NCBI RefSeq assembly: GCF_015159595.1
Contig: NZ_CP063304.1
Span: 186,001 to 250,000 of the forward strand
DNA from: Blautia liquoris
Lineage (GTDB): Bacteria > Bacillota > Clostridia > Lachnospirales > Lachnospiraceae
Direction of reading: 5' to 3'
DNA length: 64,000 nt
The translations under genes and the position numbers were made by a program. Below are positions 26,213-34,121 of this stretch, piece by piece (the stretch's first letter is position 1; each line of letters starts with the position of its first letter). The notes under the pieces are model-generated. The model was not told the DNA's origin. It searched no databases and saw nothing but the letters and a program-made list of their open reading frames with translations.

Positions 26213-27501
26213 TGGGTTTTTCAGTAGATGTCAGTGTTCCAGTAATTACAGTGTTTATACAGGGGCTGCTAAGCTTTTTTTCTCCCTGTGTGCTTCCTCT
26301 GATTCCCCTTTATATTAGTTATTTATCTGGAGGGACGAGGACAAAAGGAGTAGATGGAAAGGATTATTACGACAGAAAAAAGGTTTTGCTCAATACGATA
26401 TTCTTTGTGATAGGAATCAGTTTCGTCTTTTTTGTTCTCGGACTTGGGGCATCTGCACTTGGATCTGTTCTCAAAGGGAACCAACTGCTCTTTGCGAGAA
26501 TTGGCGGAATTTTGATCATACTGTTTGGGCTGTACCAGCTGGGTATATTTGGAGGTTCAAAGATTCTCGGAGGAGAACATAGGCTTCCGTTTCAACTTGA
26601 TACACTTGCCATGTCACCATGGACGGCACTGGTTATGGGAATTACATTCAGCTTTGCATGGACACCCTGTGTGGGACCGGCACTGACTAGTGTTCTTTTG
26701 ATGGCTGCATCTGCGAATACGAAGTTCCTTGGATTTGCATTGATTGGCGTGTATACGCTGGGTTTTGTGCTCCCATTTCTGGCTGTTGGAATATTCAGCA
26801 CGACATTGCTGGATCTGTTCAAACGCCATGGAAATATCGTAAAGTATACGGCCAGGGCCGGCGGATTTCTCATGATTCTGATTGGAGTTATGATGTTTAC
26901 CGGGAAGATGAACGATATAACGGGGTACCTTTCACAACTACAGACTGCACAGAAAACACAGCAGGATCAGAAAAAGACGGAAGAAGAAAACAAAGATAGG
27001 GAATCCGGAACCGTAACTGGGGAGGATGCATCAGGTGAGAATCATTCTGAAAAGCTTACAGATGCCATTGAGTTTGAACTGAAAGATCAATACGGTCAGA
27101 TGCATCATCTTTCCGATTATAGAGGAAAAATTATTTTTTTAAATTTCTGGGCAACCTGGTGTCCGCCCTGCCGCGCGGAAATGCCGGATATTCAGAAACT
27201 CTATGAATCATATCAGACCAAAGAAGATCCGGAAGTGGTAATTCTTGGAATTGCAGCACCTGGATATGGAAAAGAACAGGATGAGGAAGAAGTCAAAAAA
27301 TTTCTTCAGGATAACGGTTATACCTATCCGGTTTTGATGGATACGGGTGGAGACTTATTTGAGCAGTATAGTATCTATTCCTATCCGACTACATTTATGA
27401 TCACTGCAGAGGGGAAAGTATTTGGCTATGCCAACGGTCAGCTGACAGATGATATGATGAAAAGCATCATACAGCAGACGTTGGACGGCACTACGGGCTG
27501 A
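26212..27501 (+). CDS. CcdA-type thiol transporter fused to a TlpA/ResA-like thioredoxin domain
   Basis: A 429-residue fusion. Residues 1-225 are CcdA-like with six membrane helices: LLSFFSPCVLPLIPLYISYLSG carries the first redox Cys and FAWTPCVGPALTSVLL the second. A charged linker (about 240-280, KKTEEENKDRESG) follows. Residues about 285-429 are a redoxin domain with WATWCPPCRAEMPDIQKLY as active site and the cis-Pro region YSYPTTFMI. The protein would carry electrons across the membrane and use them outside directly on the fused TlpA domain, for disulfide reduction or isomerisation. It overlaps tadA by 1 nt. Confidence 0.88.
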   Translation: MGFSVDVSVPVITVFIQGLLSFFSPCVLPLIPLYISYLSGGTRTKGVDGKDYYDRKKVLLNTIFFVIGISFVFFVLGLGASALGSVLKGNQLLFARIGGILIILFGLYQLGIFGGSKILGGEHRLPFQLDTLAMSPWTALVMGITFSFAWTPCVGPALTSVLLMAASANTKFLGFALIGVYTLGFVLPFLAVGIFSTTLLDLFKRHGNIVKYTARAGGFLMILIGVMMFTGKMNDITGYLSQLQTAQKTQQDQKKTEEENKDRESGTVTGEDASGENHSEKLTDAIEFELKDQYGQMHHLSDYRGKIIFLNFWATWCPPCRAEMPDIQKLYESYQTKEDPEVVILGIAAPGYGKEQDEEEVKKFLQDNGYTYPVLMDTGGDLFEQYSIYSYPTTFMITAEGKVFGYANGQLTDDMMKSIIQQTLDGTTG

Positions 27502-27573
27502 ATAGTCCGCAGTGCCGCCTTTTACTTGCTTCTGGAGCCGTAGAATAGATTATCGGAAATTTGTAGCTGGTTT

Positions 27574-28170
27574 CTAAAAAATCCCATACTTTTCTGCAAT
27601 TACTTCTCTTATTTCACTAAATGGTTTTACTGCAGGGGGATTATCTGTGTGCTCTGAAAGATGCTTTTCCATCCATACCATATTATACCAGCGGCCAAAC
27701 TTATATCCGCATTTATAAAATTCTCCAACGAATCGATATCCAAGATGTTGATGAAATTGAATGCTGTTTTGCGTGAGATATTCATCTTCAACTTCGGGAT
27801 AAGCAATACAGGCATTTAAGTTCAAGATGTTTTGAGCAAAGAGAACCTTTTCTAATGCTTCGTACAACTCCCCCCCTATACCCAGATTTTTCTTATCATG
27901 CCTGACATACACCGTGGTTTCCACAGCCCAGTTATACGCTGGACGCTCTTTAAATGCACTGGCATAAGCATACCCCATAATTTCTTCGCCTCTCTTAGCA
28001 ATCAGAAAAGGATATTTTTGTAAGACATGAGAAATTCTTGCTTCAAACTCCTGTACAGTTGGCACGACATATTCAAAAGTAATAGCTGTTCTTTCAACAT
28101 ACGGAGCGTAAATCTCAAGTAAGCGCCTTCCATCTTGTTTTTCTGCAATTTTGATTTTGCTTTTCATCAT
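27574..28170 (-). CDS. GNAT acetyltransferase, phosphinothricin acetyltransferase-like
   Basis: A 198-residue acetyltransferase. The opening IKIAEKQDGRRLLEIYAPYVERTAITFEYVVPT and the middle YASAFKERPAYNWAVETTVYV follow the Pat/Bar-like subfamily, then the acetyl-CoA loop KKNLGIGGELYEAL and a C-terminal HQHLGYRFVGEFYKCGYKFGRWYNMVWMEK. The substrate is likely a small amine or amino-acid analogue; it cannot be fixed. GAGGATC lies upstream as ribosome site. It is divergent from the ABC exporter cluster. Confidence 0.85.
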   Translation of the reverse strand: MMKSKIKIAEKQDGRRLLEIYAPYVERTAITFEYVVPTVQEFEARISHVLQKYPFLIAKRGEEIMGYAYASAFKERPAYNWAVETTVYVRHDKKNLGIGGELYEALEKVLFAQNILNLNACIAYPEVEDEYLTQNSIQFHQHLGYRFVGEFYKCGYKFGRWYNMVWMEKHLSEHTDNPPAVKPFSEIREVIAEKYGIF

Positions 28171-28443
28171 TTTGATCCTCGCAAATTCCTATTATCTATT
28201 TGTTTTTTATATTATTCCGTCGATGGTAATTGTAGCAATATATGGTGGAAAATGCAATTTTTTAGTTCGTTTGATATTAGGCATGCATGGTATAATAGGT
28301 TCATTTTCAAGAGTCTACGGAGCATGGATTGATGCCGTTACCAAATTTCACTGGAAGCAACCAATAATTGCGTGATAGTTGGTGGAGGCAACCGCTGTTT
28401 TTTAGTATTATGACTGCAAAACAGAAAGGAGTCAAATGGGCCA
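28171..28443. other. Divergent intergenic region with no gene
   Basis: 273 bp between the acetyltransferase and the ABC ATPase. A TATAAT at 28291-28296 could be a -10 for the plus-strand operon, but the best -35 (TTGATA, 28271) is only 14 bp away. A GC-rich segment at about 28345-28400 has partial complementarity and a T-run, so an attenuator is possible. AGAAAGGAG at about 28424-28432 is the ribosome site for 28444. Confidence 0.35.
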
Positions 28444-29340
28444 ATGATTTTGCAAACACATGAGCTGACAAAAAAATATGGTGAATTCTACGCGTTGAAT
28501 GGAGTATCCATAACGGTAAAGAAAGGCGATATTTATGGTCTTGTGGGCCGCAATGGTGCGGGGAAAACAACCTTTTTCAAATGTATTATGGGACTCGCGG
28601 CACCTACCGACGGGGCAATCGAAATAAACGGTGAAACGGCGAACTTGAATGCCGCCCGCCGTCAAATGGGGTTTATGATTACCCCCTCGTTTTTTCCGTA
28701 TCTGAATGCAAAAGAGAATCTAGAATATCTTTGCCGGGTAAAGGGGGTAAAAGAAAAAGGCAAGGTAGAATGGTTATTAAAGATCGTAGGACTTATGGGC
28801 GTGAAAAAACCTTTTAAAGTCTTTTCGCTGGGAATGAAGCAACGCCTTGGCATTGCAGGGGCCCTGTTGGCCTCGCCCCCTGTCGTTGTATTAGATGAAC
28901 CGATCAACGGCCTTGATCCACAAGGGATTATTGATATGCGCACAGTGATAAAAGAGGCACATACACAAACAGGAGCAACTTTTCTCATATCGTCTCACAT
29001 CTTAGCGGAACTTGATTTAGTGGCAACACGTTTTGGATTTATTGAGCAGGGTGTTTTGCTGAAAGAAATATCGCATAAGGAATTGCACGAACGGACGAAA
29101 AAATCCCTTCTTGTCGAAGTGGATAACACATCAAAAGCGCAGACGATATTGCAATCGTCAGGTGTAGAAATTGCCGCCGTAAGTGGCCGCCAACTAACTT
29201 TAGATGCTCACTTTGACAAATCTGATGAGCTGGCCCGTGCTTTGGTAAATGGCGGTGTAAAGCTATATGACCTTCATCGGCAGGAAACCACATTGGAAGA
29301 ATATTTTATGCGTTTGATTGGGGGTGGACGACATGCTTAA
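28444..29340 (+). CDS. ABC transporter ATP-binding protein (BcrA/peptide-immunity type)
   Basis: A 298-residue ABC ATPase: Walker A GRNGAGKTT, signature FSLGMKQRLGIAGALL, Walker B VVVLDEPINGLDP and a C-terminal regulatory extension of about 85 residues. FSLGMKQ instead of LSGGQ and the extension are typical of BcrA/SpaF-like export ATPases that give resistance to peptide antibiotics. It is the first gene of a cluster with a permease, a YxeA protein, an Xre regulator and a membrane protein. The permease start overlaps its last codons. Confidence 0.88.
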   Translation: MILQTHELTKKYGEFYALNGVSITVKKGDIYGLVGRNGAGKTTFFKCIMGLAAPTDGAIEINGETANLNAARRQMGFMITPSFFPYLNAKENLEYLCRVKGVKEKGKVEWLLKIVGLMGVKKPFKVFSLGMKQRLGIAGALLASPPVVVLDEPINGLDPQGIIDMRTVIKEAHTQTGATFLISSHILAELDLVATRFGFIEQGVLLKEISHKELHERTKKSLLVEVDNTSKAQTILQSSGVEIAAVSGRQLTLDAHFDKSDELARALVNGGVKLYDLHRQETTLEEYFMRLIGGGRHA

Positions 29341-30061
29341 GTTGATTCGCGGGGAGTTATACCGTATTCTACATAAAAAAAGCCTGTATATGTATTTTGG
29401 CGTTTTAGCATTTGTTTATATTTTGCTTGCATTTATGCGCTCTGGTGGTTTTAATTCGGAATCCCTTGTCGGGGATGCAAGTAATCTCTTTTTCATGACC
29501 CCGGCTGTGGTGGGTGGATTTTTCTTTTCCACAATTTATACAGATGATTTGAATGCGAAAAACTTGATTACGCTTGCCGGGTATGGATTAAATAAGTCAA
29601 AAATCGTGACAGCGAAAATTATTTTGGCCGCTCTTTTCAGTACAGTCTTTTTTGGAGTGCTGCCGCTTTTTCACTCGGCTGTTTATATGGGATTTGGCTG
29701 TAGGGCCACCGTGGAACAACTAACTGTGGTTTATGCGGTTTCGCTTAAATATCTGCTGATGACTTTGGCATATATCAGTATTTCAAGCGTTGTAGTTTAT
29801 GCCTTTCAGCATTCGACGTTTGCTATTGTGACCTATATTTTATTTTCGTTCGGTGTGATTGGAAATCTTCTTATGATGGCTGCACATACACTGAATTGTA
29901 AAATTTCCGATCACCTTATTTCGGGGATTACAGACAAGATTATGACGGATATTCTTGGTGGAGGTGTCTTACTTCGTCCCATAATTGAATATGCTGCATA
30001 CCTTGTAATCTCGTCAATATTGGCAACAATGACCTTTTATAAAAAAGAAATGGAGTTCTAA
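29333..30061 (+). CDS. ABC-2 type permease partner
   Basis: A 242-residue membrane protein with about six helices (for example YMYFGVLAFVYILLAF, FATVVGGFFFSTIY-like TPAVVGGFFFSTIY, and STFAIVTYILFSFGVIGNLLMM). The N-terminus MLKLIRGELYRILHKKSLYMY is the standard opening of BcrB-like permeases. The ATG at 29333 follows GGGGGTGG and overlaps the ATPase gene by 8 nt, so the two are coupled. With the ATPase it should expel a peptide or lipid-linked compound. Confidence 0.85.
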   Translation: MLKLIRGELYRILHKKSLYMYFGVLAFVYILLAFMRSGGFNSESLVGDASNLFFMTPAVVGGFFFSTIYTDDLNAKNLITLAGYGLNKSKIVTAKIILAALFSTVFFGVLPLFHSAVYMGFGCRATVEQLTVVYAVSLKYLLMTLAYISISSVVVYAFQHSTFAIVTYILFSFGVIGNLLMMAAHTLNCKISDHLISGITDKIMTDILGGGVLLRPIIEYAAYLVISSILATMTFYKKEMEF

Positions 30062-30063
30062 TT

Positions 30064-30459
30064 ATGAAAAAAATAGTATTATGGATTGTTCTGGCGGCAG
30101 TAGTTGTGATTGGTGTAGCAGGTGCGATATGGGGGAAAGAATATTACGAAGACCGCTATATAGGAAAGGACTATTATGCAATGGTTCCCTCAAACTTTGA
30201 TATGACACCGGAACCCTTGTATGATGATAAAGGCAAATCTCAAGATATTGGAAAGCTATATAAGCTGACGGCATACAACGAAAAAGGAGAAGCTAAAGAA
30301 GTTGAATTTACGGTTCGCGGAGGAGATAGTACAAAATATCCGCAGCCGGGCGAATTTTTATTAGTAAGTGTAAGCAAACAGCTTGTCGTCAAGCAGAGTG
30401 TTATTTCGGAAAGTAGTGTTCCGAACGCCGCACTTACAAAGATTAGAGAAAATCAATAA
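30064..30459 (+). CDS. YxeA-family small secreted or membrane-anchored protein
   Basis: A 131-residue protein with an N-terminal hydrophobic helix (VLWIVLAAVVVIGVAGAIW) and an outer domain containing DRYIGKDYYAMVP, KLYKLTAYNEKGEAKEVEFT and PGEFLLVSVSKQLV, the DUF1093/YxeA pattern with an OB-like fold. YxeA-family proteins are often encoded next to bacteriocin-type ABC exporters. It starts two bases after the permease stop. Confidence 0.82.
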   Translation: MKKIVLWIVLAAVVVIGVAGAIWGKEYYEDRYIGKDYYAMVPSNFDMTPEPLYDDKGKSQDIGKLYKLTAYNEKGEAKEVEFTVRGGDSTKYPQPGEFLLVSVSKQLVVKQSVISESSVPNAALTKIRENQ

Positions 30460-30559
30460 CTTGAAATCCGAGGCGATTTTTCCGCTTCGGATTTTTATGA
30501 TTGCAGCGTCAAATTTTGTGAATGATCTTCTAGGAAAATTATTTGTAGGAACTTTTTAA

Positions 30560-30610
30560 TTGACAAAATGTAATGGATATATTACAATACAAAAGTAATC
30601 AAATCATTAC
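30560..30610 (+). promoter_or_regulatory. Consensus promoter with two identical operator-like inverted repeats
   Basis: TTGACA (30560-30565) and TACAAT (30583-30588) are 17 bp apart. GTAAT-N6-ATTAC occurs at 30570-30585, inside the spacer and -10, and again at 30595-30610 downstream of the -10. The centres are 25 bp apart. The Xre regulator that starts at 30633 is the likely binder, giving autorepression. Confidence 0.7.
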
Positions 30611-30632
30611 ATTTTGGAAAGGAGAGATTACA

Positions 30633-30836
30633 TTGATATGGAATAGAATTAAGGTGTTGCGAGCCGAACAGGATTGGACACAGGCTGATTTAGCAGAAAA
30701 AGTCGGAATATCACGACAGGCGGTTATTTCAATAGAAAAATACAAATATACACCATCATTGGAGCTGGCTTTTAAGATTGCAGAAACCTTTGGCATTTCT
30801 ATTGATAAAGTTTTTGAGCATAGGAAGGAAGAGTAA
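30633..30836 (+). CDS. Small Xre-family regulator (TTG start)
   Basis: A 67-residue single-domain helix-turn-helix protein: IKVLRAEQDWTQADLAEKVGISRQAVISIEKYKYTPSLELAFKIAETFGISIDKVF. It is read from TTG at 30633, 8 nt after GGAG (30621-30624); no in-frame ATG exists near. This family (compact Xre, KVLRAE..WTQ) usually lies beside a small membrane protein, as here. Likely represses its own promoter and perhaps the exporter operon. Confidence 0.85.
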   Translation: MIWNRIKVLRAEQDWTQADLAEKVGISRQAVISIEKYKYTPSLELAFKIAETFGISIDKVFEHRKEE

Positions 30837-30837
30837 C

Positions 30838-31152
30838 ATGAGTGAACAAACAATTTTTTTGATTTTTATTCTTTTGGGGACGGGAACAACCCTTTGCCTG
30901 TACATTTTGAAAGCTGTAAAACAGGTGAAATATAAAGGAGATGAACGCTGGTGGCTGATACAATTAAAAGCGACGAACGCTGCCGATATTATGAACTTGG
31001 TTTTGATACTTCTGTTGCTGCTTGTGCCGTTGTTTATAGATAGACAAACTACATTCACACTTCAAAGGATAATAACCTTCGGACTGATTTATATAGGTGT
31101 ACGTAATTTGATTGAATTAGTTGCAATGCTATATTTTGATAAACAACTATAA
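30838..31152 (+). CDS. Small membrane protein paired with the Xre regulator
   Basis: A 104-residue protein with three hydrophobic segments (TIFLIFILLGTGTTLCLYIL; IMNLVLILLLLLVPLF; IITFGLIYIGVRNLIELVAML) and a polar loop KYKGDERWWLIQLKA between the first two. It starts one base after the regulator stop, preceded by GGAAGGAAG. The pairing with a compact Xre protein is common in Firmicutes; function is unknown, perhaps membrane signal input to the regulator. Confidence 0.75.
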   Translation: MSEQTIFLIFILLGTGTTLCLYILKAVKQVKYKGDERWWLIQLKATNAADIMNLVLILLLLLVPLFIDRQTTFTLQRIITFGLIYIGVRNLIELVAMLYFDKQL

Positions 31153-31180
31153 TTACTGATTCCAAAAATCATATAAAGAG

Positions 31181-31225
31181 AAAATACTTGAAACAAAACG
31201 TCTGATATTGAGACCATTTAAAGAA
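31181..31225 (+). pseudogene. 45-bp exact copy of part of the GNAT gene at 49301
   Basis: Bases 31181-31225 are identical to 49319-49363, which encode residues about 7-21 of the intact RimJ/RimL-like acetyltransferase (KILETKRLILRPFKE). Upstream and downstream sequences differ. It is therefore a remnant of a related gene cut off by the insertion-sequence material that begins about 20 bp later. Confidence 0.75.
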
Positions 31226-31316
31226 TATAATGGTCTCATAAATTAAGACACTTTCTCAGACAGATTTTAATGAATCTGATATACTAAAATCAGTAAGAAA
31301 GAAAGGATTCATTGCT

Positions 31317-31400
31317 ATGTCCAGACAAAGAAGAAACTTTAGTGCCAAATTTAAATCAGACCTTGTGATTGAGTTAATTAAGGGAGCGAAAGATCTCAAT
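31317..31400 (+). pseudogene. IS3-family OrfA N-terminal fragment
   Basis: From ATG 31317 (ribosome site GAAAGGA) reads MSRQRRNFSAKFKSDLVIEL... and KDLNTLA, the opening helix-turn-helix of IS3-family OrfA. About 28 codons remain before the sequence changes abruptly to IS66 material on the other strand near 31400. Confidence 0.7.
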
Positions 31401-31636
31401 ACCCTTGCAACTGGGCAACCTTCTTCTCCAATGGGAAGTGGAACTTGAACAATCTCTGGAAGCGTGGCCTCGAGACAGACTTCTTTAAGAAGACGCTTCC
31501 AGTAGTAGTACTGGTCCTTGGTGAAGTGATTCTGATAACACCAGGCTTTGATGGTCAAGCCACTTGCCTGCTGTTCCCGGATCCGATCGGATCAGGTAGA
31601 TAATTGCAACTTGTGAGTGACGTCGTTGGTATTCAT
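31400..31636 (-). pseudogene. IS66 accessory protein TnpA fragment with internal stop
   Basis: The minus strand from ATG 31636 reads MNTNDVTHKLQLST, then a TGA where the family has Trp, then SDRIREQQASGLTIKAWCYQ and KDQYYYWKRLLKEVC, matching the IS66 TnpA (OrfA) pattern. It is broken by the nonsense codon and truncated at its 3' end by the junction at about 31400. Confidence 0.7.
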
Positions 31637-31661
31637 GACTATCCCTCCGATATGAAATTTT

Positions 31662-32228
31662 TTGATCGAGAGAATTATCTCATTTTTTCAAGGGGAGTCA
31701 CAGGTACCGGTGATTGAGCGTTTACGCGAGGAATTCGGGCATTGGGAGTTCGACCTGGTTATCGGGTCAAAAACCAAAGACGACAATGTCCTGCTTACAA
31801 TGCTGGAGCGCAAGACACGAGAGTTCCTCATGATTCCTGTGGCAAATAAAGAAGCCTCCACTATAAGCAATGCTCTTATGTCACTTAGGAATCGTTATAT
31901 TGAGCACTTCGATGAAGTGTTCAAAACAATCACTACGGACAACGGATCTGGGTTTGCAGATCTATCACAGATAGAATCCGTTGCCAAGACGCTCGTTTAT
32001 TATGCTTATCTCTATACATCCTGCGAAAAGGGATCTGTTGAGCGCCATAATGGTCTTATACGAAGGTTCATTCCGAAGGGAAAGCGTATAGACCAGTTTT
32101 CAATCCAGGCCATTGCTGATGTAGAGACCTGGTGTAACAGTTTTCCACAAAAGATTTCAGATTACAGGACACCGGATGAACTCTTTGAGGAAGAACTCGA
32201 TAAAATCTATCAATTAGATGTAGCCTGA
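31662..32228 (+). pseudogene. IS30-family transposase, N-terminally truncated
   Basis: About 170 residues of the catalytic domain: EFGHWEFDLVIGSKTKDDNVLLTMLERKTREF contains the first Asp, TITTDNGSGFADL the second Asp and SCEKGSVERHNGLIRRFIPKGK the Glu of the DDE triad. The DNA-binding N-terminal half is gone; homology starts around 31700. It reads to a normal C-terminus at 32228, just before the right-hand terminal repeat. Confidence 0.8.
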
Positions 32229-32250
32229 AGGAGTGTCTAACTTGTTATTG

Positions 32251-32503
32251 CAATTTACGTTAATTTTTAGTAATATAGATACAAATAATTATGAATTAGA
32301 GTGTTGTCATAGAAAATATGAAGGACCTCTAAATGAGAAAGAAATAAGTAGGTAAACAGAATTTCTATAATAAGATTTGTAAGAGAAAAAATATATATCA
32401 AAGTTATTGTATATATGTGTTGAAAAGTAGATATATAAACTCAATGATGTGAAAGAGTGAATAATACAGGAAGTTTGCACTATACCGGAGGTTATCAGCA
32501 TAC
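32251..32503. other. AT-rich gene-free region
   Basis: About 250 bp of AT-rich sequence between the insertion remnant and the hydrolase gene. No gene or clear promoter is seen. A GGAGG at about 32485-32489 is the ribosome site for the ATG at 32504. Confidence 0.5.
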
Positions 32504-33397
32504 ATGGAAACAGAAAATGATATATTAGAAGAAACATTATCGATTGCCGATGATGGATATGTTTTGGCATATGACTATCTATTAAAAAAATATGAAAAAA
32601 ATAATGATGTATATGGACCACAGACTCTATATTTTCTTGCATGTCTGGCAGGTGGTGCCAATATGCCTGATAAGGCATTAGAGTGGCTTACAACAGCAAT
32701 CCTTGAAAAGGGATGGTGGTACCGGCCGGAAGTGCTGGATGATGATGACCTATCCTTGCTGAGAAGCAGTGATAAGTTTATTTCACTGAAATCTATTTCT
32801 GATAAGCGCCATGCAGAAGCTATGTCAGGAGCAAAGGCTGTATTTACCTGGGAAAAGAAGACAGCAGACAATCTTTTTATTGCTGTTCATGGAAACACCC
32901 AGAACGGGCAGACAGCAAAATCTGATTGGAAACCGATATTAAATGATAATACCGGGTGGCAGCTTGAAACTGTTCAAAGTGCTGTACCGGATGGATATGG
33001 GACGTTTCGTTGGAATTATGATATGTCATCTTATTTACCGGTAGCTCATGCATTGGAAAAAGTTCAGTCTGAAGGCTACAAAATGATTGTCTGCGGCGGT
33101 TTTTCCGCAGGGTGCGATATGATTTTGCGCACCATTATGTATTCTGAAGCACTTTGTAACACACTGTTTCTACAAAGTCCATGGATTCCTGTATTGAAAG
33201 GACATGAAGAAGAACTGCTGAAAGCAGTTAAACGAAAAAATATTCAGCTGAAGATATTCTGCGGATCATGTGACGAAGATTGTCTTCCTATGGCGGAGCA
33301 TTTATATGAGATAACAAATACAGGTGGCATTCATGCGGAGCTTACTATTCAAGAAGGAAGCCGGCATCAATTCCCAAAGGAGTTACCTTATAGCTGA
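32504..33397 (+). CDS. Alpha/beta-hydrolase with an N-terminal helical (TPR-like) segment
   Basis: A 297-residue protein. Residues 1-90 look like helical repeats (YGPQTLYFLACLAGGANMPDKALEWLTTAI). From about 120 an alpha/beta-hydrolase follows: oxyanion region FIAVHGNTQNG, nucleophile elbow CGGFSAGCDM (Ser about 205), acid in CGSCDEDCLPMAEH and catalytic His in EGSRHQFP near the end. This is a phospholipase/carboxylesterase-like arrangement. The substrate is unknown. It is flanked by transposase debris on both sides, so it is probably part of acquired DNA. Confidence 0.75.
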   Translation: METENDILEETLSIADDGYVLAYDYLLKKYEKNNDVYGPQTLYFLACLAGGANMPDKALEWLTTAILEKGWWYRPEVLDDDDLSLLRSSDKFISLKSISDKRHAEAMSGAKAVFTWEKKTADNLFIAVHGNTQNGQTAKSDWKPILNDNTGWQLETVQSAVPDGYGTFRWNYDMSSYLPVAHALEKVQSEGYKMIVCGGFSAGCDMILRTIMYSEALCNTLFLQSPWIPVLKGHEEELLKAVKRKNIQLKIFCGSCDEDCLPMAEHLYEITNTGGIHAELTIQEGSRHQFPKELPYS

Positions 33398-33474
33398 AAT
33401 CTGCCAAAATAATTATTGCATTATGTGAGAATTTACTATAATGGCTCAGTTGTCAAGACAAAAATCTAAGATTT

Positions 33475-33624
33475 TTATAATGAACTGATCTTGTTGATTC
33501 GTTCAATCATGATGTTATTAGCCCAGCGGCTTTTGCCATCCATGCATTGTCGGATTCCATTTTCTTTTACGAAATCAATATACTGCTGGCTCGTAAACTG
33601 ACAGCCCTGATCGCTGTTATGCCG
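33475..33624 (-). pseudogene. IS3-family transposase fragment (minus)
   Basis: The minus strand reads RHNSDQGCQFTSQQYIDFVK, then GIRQCMDGKSRWANNIMIERI and a stop: the second Asp and the catalytic Glu regions of an IS3-family OrfB. About 49 codons remain. Its upstream end abuts the palindrome at 33617. Confidence 0.8.
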
Positions 33625-33636
33625 AATTCGGCATAA
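33617..33636. repeat. Perfect 20-bp palindrome at a transposase-transposase junction
   Basis: TTATGCCGAATTCGGCATAA is its own reverse complement. Each half encodes the R-H of the RHNSD motif of one of the two divergent transposase fragments. Confidence 0.9.
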
Positions 33637-33814
33637 TTCTGACAGAGGCTGTCACTACAGATGGCCCGGGTGGATTGACCGAATGGAAAATGTGGGCTTT
33701 ATTCGCGCTATGTCTAAAAAGGCTTGTTCTCCTGATAACGCTGCTTGTGAAGGGTTGTCACTTGGCGGAATGAGTCCGCTCAACTACAGAAAAAGTCTGG
33801 GGTTGGTAGCTTAG
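33629..33814 (+). pseudogene. IS3-family transposase fragment (plus)
   Basis: Reads RHNSDRGCHYRWPGWIDRME, then FIRAMSKKACSPDNAACEG and SPLNYRKSLGLVA with a stop: the HSDxG, SKKGCSPDNSACEG and C-terminal MSPxxYRxxLGL motifs of IS3-family OrfB. An internal deletion between the Glu motif and the C-terminal tail is apparent. It is from a different IS3 subgroup than the minus-strand fragment. Confidence 0.8.
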
Positions 33815-33869
33815 CTTTGATTTTAATCTGAAAAATTGGAAATTAACAAACAAAAAGGACAATTATACA

Positions 33870-34121
33870 ATGGACACAGATAATGATTTACTAAAAAATC
33901 TGAATAAATTACACACAACCAGATTAGGTGTAGAACGCATTAAAAGAAATTTATCTTTAGATACAGATGATGTGGTTGACTGGTGTAAAATCAAAATCAA
34001 TTCTGTAAACGCTGTTATTACAAGAAACGGGAAGAATTGGTACGCGAATGTTGATGGCTTTATTATAACTGTAAATGCTTATAGCTATACGATTATTACG
34101 GTACATAGGGAAAAGGAATGA
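33870..34121 (+). CDS. DUF3781-type small protein
   Basis: An 83-residue protein: LNKLHTTRLGVERIKRNLSL, DDVVDWCKIKINSVNAVITR and NGKNWYANVDGFIITVNAYS match what I recall as DUF3781. These proteins are frequently encoded with AraC-type or GyrI-like effector-binding proteins, and here the stop overlaps the start of such a gene by 4 nt. Function unknown. Confidence 0.75.
   Translation: MDTDNDLLKNLNKLHTTRLGVERIKRNLSLDTDDVVDWCKIKINSVNAVITRNGKNWYANVDGFIITVNAYSYTIITVHREKE

Larger units (their letters stand above)
31246..32250. mobile_element. Nested insertion-sequence remnant (IS3, IS66 and IS30 pieces)
   Basis: One kilobase with three transposase fragments in alternating orientation (described separately). 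AGACACT-type ends occur at both borders: about 31248-31263 on the plus strand and the reverse complement near 32232-32247, matching at 12 of 16 positions, so they may be terminal inverted repeats of the outer element. No fragment is full length, so the element is dead on its own. Confidence 0.6.

Noticed and set aside
28271-28296. TTGATA and TATAAT upstream of the ABC exporter cluster as a promoter
   Set aside because: The spacing is only 14 bp, too short for a normal sigma-A promoter, so only the -10 is mentioned.
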